A DNA stretch of 57,642 nt from Rhizoclosmatium globosum (taxonomy: Eukaryota > Chytridiomycota > Chytridiomycetes > Chytridiales > Chytriomycetaceae). Location: positions 1-57,642 of the forward strand of contig MCGO01000227.1 of the NCBI GenBank assembly GCA_002104985.1, given 5' to 3'. The position numbers and the translations under genes were made by a program. The notes beneath the pieces were generated by a model. It searched no databases and was not told the DNA's origin. It saw only the letters and a program-made list of their open reading frames with translations. Within the stretch, counting starts at the first letter, position 1. The number at the start of each line of letters is the position of its first letter. Of this stretch, positions 21,271 to 32,558 are shown piece after piece.

Positions 21271-22773
21271 ATGGCCTCAGCAGACCAACAAGACGAAGCA
21301 TTCCTCACTGCCAATGATCCTCTTTCGCAGGCCACTACTTCAGCAGTTCCGCCAATTGTGACCGTTGCACCACCAGTCCCTGACACTTCTGACACTTCTG
21401 ACTTGATCACACCCAAACCATTCACGCTCGACCGACGGCGCTTCCTCGTCTGTTTTGGCGTGTTCCTTCTCATTTTCGGCAACAATGTTCTCTTTGGCAG
21501 CTACGGCGCCGTGACGCCAACGACCGCAAAACGATACAACACGTCAAGTTGGTCAATCAATTTGTTGAACGTTGTCAACGCCGCCGCTGCGATTCCGTCA
21601 ACGTGGCCGACAACGTGGCTCTTGGACACGCACGGGATTCGGCCAGGTGCATTTGTCGTGGTTTTGGGGACGGTGGTGGGGGCGTTGTTCAGATGGCTCA
21701 GTTTTGTGAGTGAGCAGGATTCGGGGAAGGTTGCGATGCTTGTGGTGGGATCGTTGTTGATTGGACTCGTGGGTCCTACGGCTCAGGATCAGAGTACTAA
21801 GGCGGCTGCACATTGGTTCTCGGGGAATGGGAGGTTGACAGCGAATAGCTTGATGGGGCTTGGAACTCCGCTCGGTGTCGCAGTCGGGCAGTTCATCGGG
21901 CCGTTGATTGTGAATTCGGATCCGAATAATGTCGATCTCCTGAATCTCATTAGTTTGGGTATTGCGGCAGTTTGCTGTGTTGTGGGTGCTCTCCTGATAC
22001 AGAATACTCCTGCAACTCCGCCTTCTGCCAGTGCTCAACATGGAACTGTAAACTACAAGGAAGGTTTACGTCAAATAGGTCGAAATGTTCCCTTCTGGAT
22101 TGTTGTCTTCACTGGGTCAGTCGCAATCGCTGTCATTGGTGTGATGTAAGTGTTGGAGTATAACCTTACAACCTCTAAATCTTACGATATATCTGGTATT
22201 AGGTCTACCTTTGCAAGTAATTATCTAACTCCGTACGGATACACCGAAGACTTGGCAGGAAACCTTGCCATCGCAATGTTTGTTGGAGGAATCACAATGT
22301 CCATCATTCTCTCCCGAATCTTGGACTACACAAAAGCTCATACCACTGCCATGAAAGTTCTCACAGCCATGCTTGTTCTTGGAACCTCATTGTTTTATTA
22401 CGCCGTTGTTGCCACAAACCAAGAAATTCTATGCTACGTTTCTTGTACCTTGGTAGGTATGGCCGCAATGCCAATGGTTTCGTTGTCGATGGAAATAGCA
22501 GCAGAAGCAACATTCCCAGTTCCTGAGGCGACTTCATCCGGAACTTTGATTCTTGTTTCCCAAACGTTTATTGTTATCTTTATTTTCGTAACGAATGGAC
22601 TCGCTGAGTCAGGAACGGGGAAAATGTGGAGGTCGCTTGTGTTTCTCATTACGGTGTCAAGCGTTTCTCTTGTGGCGAGCTTATTTTACCGTGCGACTAA
22701 TCGACGAATTGAGCTTGAGAAGCAGCATGCAATGAATTTACTAGTTGTGGGTGTGCCAAAAGATGAAGAATAA
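21271..22773 (+). CDS. MFS transporter, FLVCR/SLC49-like (copy 1)
   Basis: Two exons (21271-22145 and 22203-22773), about 480 residues with twelve hydrophobic stretches. The first half has RRFLVCFGVFLLIFGNN, NLLNVVNAAAAIPSTW then TTWLLDTHGIRPGA, FRWLSF and AAHWFSGNGRLTANSLMG followed by GTPLGVAVGQFIGPLIV. This order (W-L-L-D before a Gly-Leu/Ile-Arg, then a WF-G-x-x-R-x-T motif) matches the FLVCR/SLC49 group of major facilitator proteins. Known members move choline, heme or related small molecules. The C-terminal half starts STFASNYLTPYGYTEDLAGN and is shared with copies 2 and 3. The substrate here cannot be told from sequence. Single large first exon, unlike the multi-exon copies 2 and 3. 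Confidence 0.82.
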
Positions 22774-22810
22774 AGGAGGAATCTCTTATCACTTAAATAA
22801 CCTTACGTAA

Positions 22811-23938
22811 ATGACGACAACCACGTCAGTTCCGCTGTCACCCGGCGACATTGCCATGAACGAGTTCTGCGGCATCTCCACGGCCACGTACTATCCAGGC
22901 CAACTGCCAATCGACTTTCTGCGTAAACGAACCACCGAAATCATTGAAAAGAACCCGTGGCTCACTTCAACCCTCAAAAAGAACACGCAATCAAACACTC
23001 TCTGCGCAGTATTCTCCTCTGATCCAGTTCAATCCGAGGACTACTTCAACGTTGTGAACGTACCCGCTTTCGAACCATCCTTCCAAAGTGCATCACGGGC
23101 CCTGAAAGACTTTCAAATCAGAAAGGGAAAAGAGTGTATCGACAACGATGAGAAGTTGTTCAAAGTGACTGTTGTTTCTGTTGGTGACAGCAAGACTGAG
23201 ACTGTGCTTATTGTCTCTCTTTCTCACACTTTGGCTGATGGCTTCACCTTCTATTCAATCTATTCAATGTTCGAAAAGACACCTTATCCAATGATCTTTG
23301 AGCGTGTTGACGGGTTCGCGGATCAGAGTAAAGAAGTCCTTGGCGCGGGATTGTACTCGTTCCTCACTTCTGCTGGCTTCATTTCAGGTGTGGTTGCAAA
23401 CTTGGCGACTGCGCCTCCACCTATTGTTCAGTATGAGATTGATTTGGGTGTTATCGAGAAGGAGAAGGAGAAGGCCAAGAAGGATGTTGACTATGTGTCA
23501 ACGAACGATGTTGTCACGAGTACGTTCTTATCAAACTCGGGAATCAATTACGGGATGATGGCTTTGAATATGCGGGGACGTGTCTCGTCTGTTACGAATA
23601 ACCATGCAGGGAACTATGAAGGTTCTATCGTGTTGATGCCTGCCAACTTTGAATCCCCTGCTTCTGTACGAACAGCGCTCAAGAAATTCAAATTGGACGC
23701 GTTCCCAACGTTCTTGCAGGCATGTCTTGGAAAGAATGCGGTTATTTCGAATTGGGCTTCGTTTCATCATGACTTGAAGTTTGAGGGAGGGTTGAAGCCT
23801 GTGGATCATCATCCTTTGGAAAGAGATTCTGTGCATATGATATGGTCGACTGGGATTATTTACAAGCCTACTGCGGAACGATTGGCGTTGTTGTATGGAG
23901 ACACGAAGAAGGCGAATGGAGTGAACCTCTTTCAATAA
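22811..23938 (+). CDS. HXXXD-type acyltransferase-like protein (CAT/condensation fold)
   Basis: Single exon of 375 residues starting at the ATG at 22811, only 37 bp after the upstream transporter. The N-terminal part (PGDIAMNEFCGISTATYY, then LRKRTTEIIEKNPWL) and the motif SLSHTLADGFTFYSIYSMF are typical of the chloramphenicol-acetyltransferase-like superfamily, where the His of HxxxDG is the catalytic base. A clear BAHD-type DFGWG motif is not seen near the C-terminus, so it is not a standard plant-type BAHD enzyme. Acyl acceptor unknown. It lies tightly behind the transporter, but fungal neighbours are usually separate transcripts. Superfamily is likely, specific function open. Confidence 0.75.
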   Translation: MTTTTSVPLSPGDIAMNEFCGISTATYYPGQLPIDFLRKRTTEIIEKNPWLTSTLKKNTQSNTLCAVFSSDPVQSEDYFNVVNVPAFEPSFQSASRALKDFQIRKGKECIDNDEKLFKVTVVSVGDSKTETVLIVSLSHTLADGFTFYSIYSMFEKTPYPMIFERVDGFADQSKEVLGAGLYSFLTSAGFISGVVANLATAPPPIVQYEIDLGVIEKEKEKAKKDVDYVSTNDVVTSTFLSNSGINYGMMALNMRGRVSSVTNNHAGNYEGSIVLMPANFESPASVRTALKKFKLDAFPTFLQACLGKNAVISNWASFHHDLKFEGGLKPVDHHPLERDSVHMIWSTGIIYKPTAERLALLYGDTKKANGVNLFQ

Positions 23939-24307
23939 ATTGCGTTTAAGGGATAAAGTGGAGATCCCACTTCTGAAACGTGCCCCTCTCGTGCTTTTTC
24001 ATTGTTTTTGAAACTGTTCTTGAAGCAGAAAATTCGCGAATTTGGTCACAAACGGGGAAGCCGGCCGCAGGCCAAACCAAAATTGAAAAATGGACCAAAT
24101 TTGATCAAATCTGGTCATTCCCAGCAGCACCAAATTTTGGTCCCATAGTAGCTTTATTCTGGTCGATTATGGTCAACCAAACCTTCCCTAGACCCGACCC
24201 CCCTACCTCACCAACCGAAACCCCAAACCAAACCTTCCCTAGACCCAACCCAAACCCCGAACCTAACCCCAGACCTAACCCTACCTAACCCCGACCCAGA
24301 TTCACGT
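23939..24307. other. Spacer with palindrome and CCTAACCC-like stretch
   Basis: No gene seen. A near-perfect 24-bp palindrome at 24093-24116 (left arm GACCAAATTTGA) lies here. Two copies of AACCAAACCTTCCCTAGACC are at about 24176 and 24227. A degenerate C/A-rich run with CCTAACCC units is at about 24240-24297, which recalls TTAGGG telomere repeats but is too irregular to call. Confidence 0.5.
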
Positions 24308-25499
24308 TCAAACCCGGCAAACAGTTCCAGCTATTCCTTCGTCACGATCCAGATCTCCCAATCTCCCAGACTTTTCCAATCGCCGTACATAACTCTGGAT
24401 GCCACGCCATAAGTTATTCATCTTGTAGTGTCTTGCCCCTGATTGCACTGTTAGTTAACTTAAGATAGATCGATCCACTTACGTGCAGCACCAGTTTCAC
24501 GACAGTCTTCGTAAATCCCAGCACAAACAACATGGTGAAACAATCCAGCGCGTGATGGAGAGATCCTGTTACGTTCGCAAGCACGGAAGTACGCAAATCC
24601 AGACAATGCCTGTCGCTGTTCAGACAAACAAGGAACAACTGTAATTGATAGCGAATCGGAGCGCAATTGATCGAGTTGAAAGCCAAACTTAACCTGTCCG
24701 TCTGCATACTTGGCCAGAAATCGACAGCCATATGGTGCATTTCGGCCAACTGGAAGACCTTGGTCGCGCTTAACTTGCATGTGGTTTCTTGTAACTTGAC
24801 CAGTTTTAATACGTTCGATTTCGGCGATTGCCGACTTCAAGAGGAGTGAAACATATTGGTTTGCCTGCCGTTCAGAAGTTAGTGAACCAATAAATGAGAG
24901 TACTTGCTTACATCAATAGTCTGGGTCCCAAAATACATGTCGGATTCTGACGCAGAGGCGTATACTTTCCTGGAGTTGACAAGACTTTCGATTATCCCCA
25001 TTGAATCTCGGGAGTTACGAGACAGCCGATCAACTTTGTACGTAACAAGACCAGCAATCGCTGGATTGGAGCGGATAAGCTGCAGTGACGCCAAAAGTCC
25101 TGGACGCGAAGCATCAGCACCAGACTGTACATCTTTGAAGACAACTGGATGAATATCGTGGGAATTGGCAGCAGCCCACTTCTGGATGAGAGCCAGCTGC
25201 TGCGGAAGTGATCCGGAGTCGGATTCCACGCTCTTGCGGACGTACGCAACGAAGACCAGGCGGGTACCAGGCACTGGATAAATTGAACCAGTGAGACGGC
25301 GAGCCGTTTGAAGAAGGTCTGGAGCGAGCGTCGATGAAAGCGGCTGGTTTCTGGAGAGTTTTTACAGTAAGTTATTGCGATAGACAGAGGAGTTCGGACA
25401 CCAATGAAAAGGATCGATAAGGGCTCGATATCGATAACGATAAGAGACCACTCACGTTCTTCCGACAGCGGATCCAGTACCGCGCTGATCCTGACGCAT
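24308..25499 (-). CDS. Serine recombinase (resolvase/invertase family) with spliceosomal introns
   Basis: Four exons in phase: 25456-25499, 24912-25350, 24483-24864 and 24308-24438, giving 331 residues with no frame break. The catalytic domain has VAYVRKS (the Ser is the attacking residue in Y-x-R-x-S), LPQQLALIQKWA, FKDVQSGADASRPGL and YKVDRLSRNSRDSMG, the Arg-rich active-site segment. A helix and the start of the so-called recombinase domain follow: IAEIERIKTGQ then KRDQGLPVGRNAPYG. It is short compared with large phage-type serine integrases; the long zinc-ribbon/coiled-coil end is not seen. Introns show it lives in a eukaryotic nucleus. Likely origin is an old horizontal transfer or a mobile element. 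Identity of the catalytic domain is firm; activity and target are unknown. Confidence 0.85.
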
Positions 25500-27136
25500 C
25501 GTTTGATTGAGCGAAAGGACGGAGAGGGAGGCGCTCCTTTTTGAGGGCGTTTCAGAAATTTCATTCGACTCAAGCACCCCCCTCACTTACAGCACGCGCT
25601 CGGGAGAAGACGGAGTCGGCTATGTGCGTAACGGAGCGGTAGCGCACATGGAGATGGACGGGTGGAGGGAGGCTCTAGGTGATTGATGTTTCAGTTTGGG
25701 AAAGAGTTTTTGAAGATATCATTTCAAATGCCACGCGTCAAATAAGGATAATTAAATAAATAATACAAATAAAAAGAACGATAGAGAACTGTAATGCATT
25801 AAAGGTTTTCTTGTAAATCCCTCTCTCTCTCTCTCTCTCCTCTCTCTCGCTCTCTCTATCTCTCTCTCTTCACTCTCTATCTCGTTCTTTCTACAGGCCC
25901 ACAAATTCGTGTGGTTACACGCTTACATTCGACTTTCTTTCAGTAGAGTCAAGTAGTTCTGTGATTTTTCAGGTTTCTGTCCTTTCCTCTGAGCCCGCTC
26001 TCGGCCAATCGGAATAACGATAAGTTGAAGAAAATAATCTTGTTTTATTGTAGAAGGTACTGTTTGGAGATTGGTGAGTAAGACATTCATTACCTTATCC
26101 AGTAGACTTTACGAAACACTTTTATATCAGGATCTACTGGTTTAAGTTCTCCCAAACTCACTATATATCTTTAAATATAGTAAATATTTTGTTTTAGATA
26201 GGAGCGAGTCCCCTTGGAGTCATCGATCGTGTCCTGTATGCTTACGTTTGAACTTCCTCCGTCCTATTCTCCGCGAAAAAGAGACAGCCGGGATTCTCAA
26301 TGCGTTCCCAGAGCTGAACAAAGTATAAAGATGATCTGAGTTGCCTTTGATTCATGGTCTCCCAGACATTTCAATCAGTATTGCACATCAGTCGTTTGGT
26401 TGCATCGAAACGTATATATCACTCTGTGACAATTAGAACTTCTCGAAACCACAAGAGCATCTCGAACAACACTTCAAGTTGTTGGTTCACCGTGTAAGAG
26501 TGCGTTCTGGTGTGTGGATCACTTTTGAATCGCGATGGAGCACACACGCGTCAGCTTTAACTCATCGGAGACTGAGGTAAATGACTTGTTGCTGCACCCC
26601 CGAAGTCAAAATAAGTTGCTTTGTTTCTTAGTTGACTTCGATATTCTGTTTTAGGTGCGTGTCCATTCAGTATATCGCTTTCGTCTTCTACAACAGTGAG
26701 ATTGGTTCACCATTCCCTGACCATACTAAAATTACCATAACACAGGATCACATGGAATAGTATCTTTGGTGATGGTTTTGAGGGCAAAGAGCGTGTTCTC
26801 AACCATATGTTGCTTGTAGCGACAGTGGAGGAAACACTCGTAACGTGTTTGCACTGAGCAACTCTGTCCGCAAAAGTTCCGAATTAATCAATGAAAACTT
26901 GGGAAGCTGTTATTGGATCAGTGATGTGCGTGATCCACGAAGGCTTTACTGGTAGACTTCAAGTTCTCATGTTTTCTCACTTGGACGTTCCATCAACATG
27001 AACCTCGACCTGCTGTCAAATCTATTTGTTCATTGATGTCAGAGATTCTGAATCGCTGAGGCCAATAAGAATAAACACAATGTCAACATCAGAATCAGAT
27101 TTATTGACAACGTTAGAATATGAAGTATAGCCAACA
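25500..27136. other. 1.6-kb stretch without recognisable gene
   Basis: Apart from a CT microsatellite at 25819-25882 I see no coding region, tRNA or clear repeat. It separates the recombinase from the DUF6729-like gene. Confidence 0.5.
25819..25882 (+). repeat. (CT)n microsatellite
   Basis: Nearly pure CT/TCTC run with a few single-base interruptions. Confidence 0.9.
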
Positions 27137-30100
27137 CTACTCCTTTTGTTCTCCTTTTCGATGCTGTGAGAGGAAGCATGGGACGTCTTTTCCAGATGAA
27201 TTTCTAAACATTGAGCCATTATGTTTCTTGACTTCCTCATCTGTGGCATAGTAAGCAACGCTGGTGAATGTTGAGTTGAATCCGTCCGTACAGTGGCTTT
27301 TTCCGTGCAAAGTCTTGTATCTCTTTTTCTTGCAGCGCTTACATGTCGCCTCAACAGAGTGCTTTCCTTTCGGTGGAACTTGATGTGTTTCGACCTCTGC
27401 CTCGGTGTGTACAATTCTTGGTCGTTTCGAGAAAGGTTGCAATGACACTGAATGTTCGCGCTTTTTCGGTGATATTGTATGGTTGATTGAGTTGGAGCCA
27501 ATAGCAACCCATTCAGGAATTCGAGAGGTTATAGCTAACGGATACTGGATCTTTGCTGTTACAACAAATGAGCGACAGAACTAGATATAGATGTGAACTC
27601 ACAAGGGCGATTCAGTCGTGCAAACTCCAATACGTCCGCAGAGGGAACTGAACAAGTCATCAGCATATTTAAAACGTAACTGTAATGCTCACTTCGATCT
27701 GGTTCTCTCGTAAAAGCAGCATTAATCACTTGAATCGACTTCTTCTTGCAAACTATATTCCGAAAGTTCCAATCAGAAAGTTTGAATTGATTATTGTCGT
27801 CCTTGGCAAACATAAACTGATTTTGGTGAAAGCCTTCCATAGCAAGACACATTTCTCGAAACTGTTTTTCAAGCTTTGGACGTAGTTCTGGAAGCATGTC
27901 AAAACTAGGCTGTATTGAAACAAAGAGCTTACCTCCGTCCACAATAGTGCCATCACTCTTCTGGTACACAACTGTTTCTTCGTTCCTCGCCTTCTCCCAT
28001 TTCTCCATCAATCTTTCAATGGAGCTGGCGTTATCCGCTATCGCCTTTACTTCAACTCGGAACCGAAAAAAGATCTTCTTTTCAAACTCGGTGAAAGTCG
28101 TTATTGCTGCAACGTCGACGTTCAGTCGGGACTCCAAAAACGAACGACCAGACACCACAGCGTGTGCAGCTTTGGAGGGGCTTGCCTTTGACAGCGAGAC
28201 AGATGCCTGTTTCTTTTTCGGAGAGGTCTTGGTGAAGAAATCAGCCACTGAAACTTGCTTCTTTCCGTTGATGACTGGATGACGGACTGACTTCTCAGGA
28301 GCACTAGGAGAGCCTAAGACTGCAGCTGACACGGCTCGGGAAAAAGCCATCGCCGCTGAGTTTTTGAGTTGAGAAATAGAAACTGTTCCTTCGTGTTTCG
28401 TTTCAATCTGTCCAACGCTGTCATATTGGCAACTTCGGCGTCTGACAACATCGATGCAACCTTTTTGTGCGCAAGAGTGTGTTGAATAAGGCCGACATTG
28501 TTCGAAAATCCTGCATTCTTTACTGGATGTGGTGCTGGAAGTCGTCGAGAAGCGTTCAAGTTCCAGCTATCAACATTCAGCTGAGTATTGTAGAAATACG
28601 GACTTACTGGGAAGTGAAAACCAAGACTAAGCAATACCATAAAATCGAACCAATCTTCCCGTCCCGCTTCAGGTCATTCAAGTGATGATGGAAGTTCTCA
28701 ATACCAGCGCGACCTGTTTTTTTGGTGCCAGTTGCATCTAAATAATCAGTATGCAAGCGGTCGAAACGCCTAAGATGTATTAGGACTGGTTGACTCCCAA
28801 AAACAGCCATACCCCAAACTGGTAAATCCCACCAATAAATCAAATTGTTGAGAAACTAAGCCATCAAAATCTTCCATTATTTGAACGTCACGGCGAAGAT
28901 TATCGAGATTTGACAGAGCGACGTCTTTTTCCAACATTGGTCGATAACTGCCGTTCTCTTCATGAGGACCCATAAGACAGAAGAATAAGCGCTGTTGAAG
29001 AGTATTTCGCAGTAATGAATGCTTCTTTGTGGCGCTGATAACATTCGCAACTTTGTGCCACAAATCAATGAATGTCTTTGGATCGCTCATAAAGAATCCG
29101 TTTTTAATTAAATTGAGGTACTTCTCATCGTCACAGATGACTTCAAGAAGCTTAAGGTCGTTCAAGTGAAGTCGCTCATCCAATAAGGCCAAACTGGGAG
29201 CCAAGTCGTTGAATCCCTTTGACGTAAAGGCAAGGAGATTGAATACTCGTCCGTCTCCAGTCATCAAGTTCAATACTCCGGACATAATATCTTCGTCAAG
29301 GTTTTGAGTGATTTTGAAAGTTTCGTCTATAATTGCGATTTCCGCTGCAAAGATGCTTAGAAGTGTGTAAGATTTATGAGTCATTAAACAAACCAACTAC
29401 TGTCAGAATCGCGTCCAAGAGATTCTCTTCGTTTGCAAGAGTAGACTCAATGAATTTGTCCCGTAGCAAGGACTGCGATGGAAGCTTAGTAGTATCGATG
29501 AACGGTGAATGTGACTTGGTGTTGCTATTTTGTTTAACGTCAGACAAGTCGAATATAACACTTAAACCTACATCTTCATCAAATCAATAAGATAGGTCAC
29601 GGCTCCCGTGGCTGCGTGCTTTGAAACGTTGCGCATTCGACTCTCTTCATGCAATCCTGATTTCGAGATTCAGTCGTGAAAGTTTGAACCGAGAAAGCTC
29701 ACGTCTCACAAGCAGCTCCAGTGTATTGAAAGAAACTTCAGTCGACAATGGTAAAAGAATGTTGTCCAATTGGCGAGTGGTCCCTGACTTAGATCGGAAT
29801 ATGATTGGGACGTCTATATCCCAACACACTCAGTATGGTACATCGCCTTGAAAAAGAAGTTCCATACCTTCACGCTGCTCTGGAGTCAAACTCGCCATAC
29901 CAATTTCATCATGAGCCATCCAGGAAACACTTGCGGCTGGAGTTGCAGTTCTACTCAAGGCCGCCAGATCGTTTTTCCCCGATTCGCTCTTGACCATTCC
30001 TTCCAACTGCCCGCGACGGACGGCAAGCTTGATTTCAGCTTCAGCCTTCATTTCGTTTATCTTTGCAATACATGTCGGCCGCTTCTCCACTTTAAACTGA

Positions 30101-30705
30101 CGACTAATGACATGAATTATCCCTTCTATATCAATGATTTCTCTAAAATACAATTAGGCGTCCGTGATATGGCTTTGCAAACATACCTTGGGTCCGTGTA
30201 AGCCTGGCTGTTTGCATCAAGACCACAACCACAAGGACACTTTCGCTTTTGGCCATACTGCATCTCTGGGTCAAAGAAGAAAACTGGATTCAGAAGAGCG
30301 TATTCGGTTCGTTTGATCTGATAGAGGCCAACGTTGGTTTCTTGGGCTTCTTCTTCATTCAGTGGATTCGGCGGATAATATACAGGTCCAACAAGGTTAC
30401 GAAACGCCCTTTTCTTTTTGTCCTTCGAGTTTGCCTGAAGTCAGGTGTAAGTACACAGTAGTGGATGAGATACAACATACAATTCGACGCATCAATTCAT
30501 GCATAGCCTTTGACACTGCGATGAATTCTCGTTGAGCCTGGGGTATGTCTTCGTAGCCAGTCTTTCGCTTACTGCCATCTCGATTGGCAGTGTTTCGGTA
30601 GTTGTCGAGATCGTCTTTGAATTGTTGGCGTTCGTCTGGGAACTGCCCCAACACAGTCTCAACCAGTGAGCGGCTGAGAGTCGAGGCTCCAACTGATGGT
30701 AGCAT
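27137..30705 (-). CDS. Putative transposable-element protein: DUF6729-like zinc domain plus DDE-like core
   Basis: A multi-exon gene of perhaps 1000 residues on the minus strand. The start MLPSVGASTLSRSLVETV is near 30705. A zinc-ribbon-like region has YYPPNPLNEEEAQ, FFFDPEMQYGQKRK, CPCGCGLDANSQAYTDPR, then VISRQFKVEKRPTC, which recalls the DUF6729 domain of fungal mobile-element proteins. VPIIFRSKSGTTRQL follows. An RNase-H-like stretch AIIDETFKITQNL, DGRVFNLLAFTSKGFNDL, LEVICDDEKYL resembles DDE transposase cores, with Asp in IDET and CDDE and a possible third acid in AGIENFHHHLND. The last exon has CKRCKKKRYK and KSHC. Some joins (near 29830, 28780, 28635, 28350) do not splice cleanly, so the copy may be damaged. 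Gene-family call is by resemblance only. Confidence 0.55.
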
Positions 30706-30826
30706 TTCCTTCAATTGGAGGCGGTGGTGGCTGGTAGCGACGCTGTTTTAGTGTGTTGGGGAGGTGCGTTGGGATGTTGGCTCAACTCACTATGAAAAAA
30801 GGTGGGTTGGGATGCCTTTCCCAAGT

Positions 30827-30854
30827 GACGACCAAATTTGTTCTTTTGGTCGTC
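30827..30854. repeat. 10-bp perfect inverted repeat upstream of transporter copy 2
   Basis: GACGACCAAA (30827-30836), 8-nt spacer, TTTGGTCGTC (30845-30854). It lies between the start of the element gene (30705) and the transporter start (30917), 63 bp before the latter. It could be a dimeric transcription-factor site or an element end. Confidence 0.6.
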
Positions 30855-30916
30855 CCCCGTTCACTACCAGAGCCCCGAAAATTCCATCACCGTTTCTAAA
30901 TTTACCGACGGTCAAC

Positions 30917-32457
30917 ATGACATCCAACATCGAGTCTGCAGCGCACAAAGACAGTCATACAAAGTTCAAATTGTATCCTTGGCGCTTTGCTGTTGTGACA
31001 GGTGAGTACTTTACACAAGTGATTAATGATGTAAGCTTTCCATCCAGTTACTGAAACACACAAACTTTCTATACAGCTATCTTCTTTGTTATTCTTGTCA
31101 ATGTGATGCAATTTGGAGCATATGGAAGCATTACTCCAACCGTTGCGAAGCATTATGACACCGAAGATTGGGTAATCAACAACTTGAATGTATGGAACCT
31201 TGCCGCTTTCTTTTTCAGCGTGTATCCAGGAACCTGGTTGTTGGATGTGTAAGTTTGAATTCATTCTAGCGATTGATTGAAGACTTCCAATGTTTGGAAT
31301 AGGTATGGCCTTCGACCTGCGATTATTACTGCCGCTGGTTTGAACGCTTTTGGCGCTTTGTTGAGGTGGCTTAGTTTCGCGGCTGATTCTCAGACAACAA
31401 AATTGGGTTTATTGAGTGCTGGTTCGTTTATTATTGGAGCCTCTTCTCCTTTATCTGCCGATGCGGTAACGAAAGCTGCTGCTCATTGGTTCTCCGGTGA
31501 AGGCAGATTAACGGCCAATGCTGTCATGTCTCTGGCCACACCGATTGGCGGCGCTCTAGGTAAAAAAGTCCTACGATTCCTTTTCCGTTATTAACAGCGG
31601 AACTTCCACAGGCCTTCTTCTCGGCCCCCAAATCGTCAACAACGATCCAAACAACGTTGACTTCTTCAACATGATTCTCTTCATCCTCTCCCTCGTTCTC
31701 GGTCTCGCTTCCCTCCTTGTATTCAACAACCCAACTACACCGCCTTCCCAAAGCGCTGAAAAGGGGACTATGGAATTTAAGCAAGGACTCAAACAGATTT
31801 TTAAGAACGGCGGGTTCTGGATCCTTGTTGTTGTGTTCACTGGTGTGTATGCTTCGTTTCAGTTGATTTCGACGTTCTTGTCGAATTATGTGACGCCATA
31901 TGGGTTCAGTGAAGATGATTCGGGGAATTTCGGGGTGACGGTAGTTGGGTCTGGGATTGTAGCAGCGATAATTGCGGGTATAATTCTTGACCGAACCAAA
32001 GCACACAAGGTTGCGTTGAAGGTGCTTTCCGTTGTCATGTGTTTGGGATGCATTGGACTTTACTTTGGAACTACCAACTCGAACCTTGTTTTGGTGTTTG
32101 TTTCGTCGGCGCTGATTGGGATTGGTGGATTACCCTTGATGAGTATTTCATTTGAGTTGGGGGCTGAGGCGACGTATCCTGTTGGTAAGAATTGAAGCTG
32201 TGATTTAGTAATTTACTTATTTTGGTTCAGCGGAGGCAACGAGTACTGGGCTCCTGATGACAGTTTCTCAAGTCTTTACCATCTCCATGATATTTGTTAC
32301 AAACGCGTTGGCGGAGTCGGGGTCAGGAAAGCTGTGGAAAGGATTGATATGCGTAATTGCTTTGTCGTTTGTTGCCATGATTGGTTCATTCGCTTACACA
32401 AGTGATAATCGAAGAATTGAGATGGAAAAGTCCGACACTTCGAATAGCTTGGAGTAA
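30917..32457 (+). CDS. MFS transporter, FLVCR/SLC49-like (copy 2)
   Basis: Five exons from MTSNIESAAHKDSHTKF at 30917 to the stop at 32457. The first exon ends PWRFAVVT at 31001. The next gives AIFFVILVNVMQFGAYGSIT, VYPGTWLLDV, then GLRPAIITAAGLNAFGALLR, AAHWFSGEGRLTANAVM, GLLLGPQIVNNDPNNVDFF, FTGVYASFQLISTFLSN and GGLPLMSISFELGAEATYPV, with a final exon ending SDTSNSLE. Same family motifs as copy 1 and about the same length. Intron positions match copy 3, not copy 1, so copies 2 and 3 are a recent tandem pair. Substrate unknown; choline, heme or other small cations are the known range of the animal family. Confidence 0.82.
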
Positions 32458-32558
32458 AATGCTCTATTCATAAAGTTAATTTGGGTGTCTGGGCATTTCT
32501 TGTTTTTACAGTTTTCGTACTTCCAGAAGAATCCCACCATAATGCAAACTTTCCCACA

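Noticed and set aside
24308..25499. Serine recombinase as bacterial contamination or assembly chimera
   Set aside because: Three introns with GT-AG borders restore a single 331-residue frame, which is not expected for bacterial DNA.
27137..30705. KDZ or Crypton-type transposase
   Set aside because: No tyrosine-recombinase R-H-R-Y pattern and no KDZ-type motifs were seen; the zinc region and IDETFKI stretch fit a DUF6729/DDE-type protein better.
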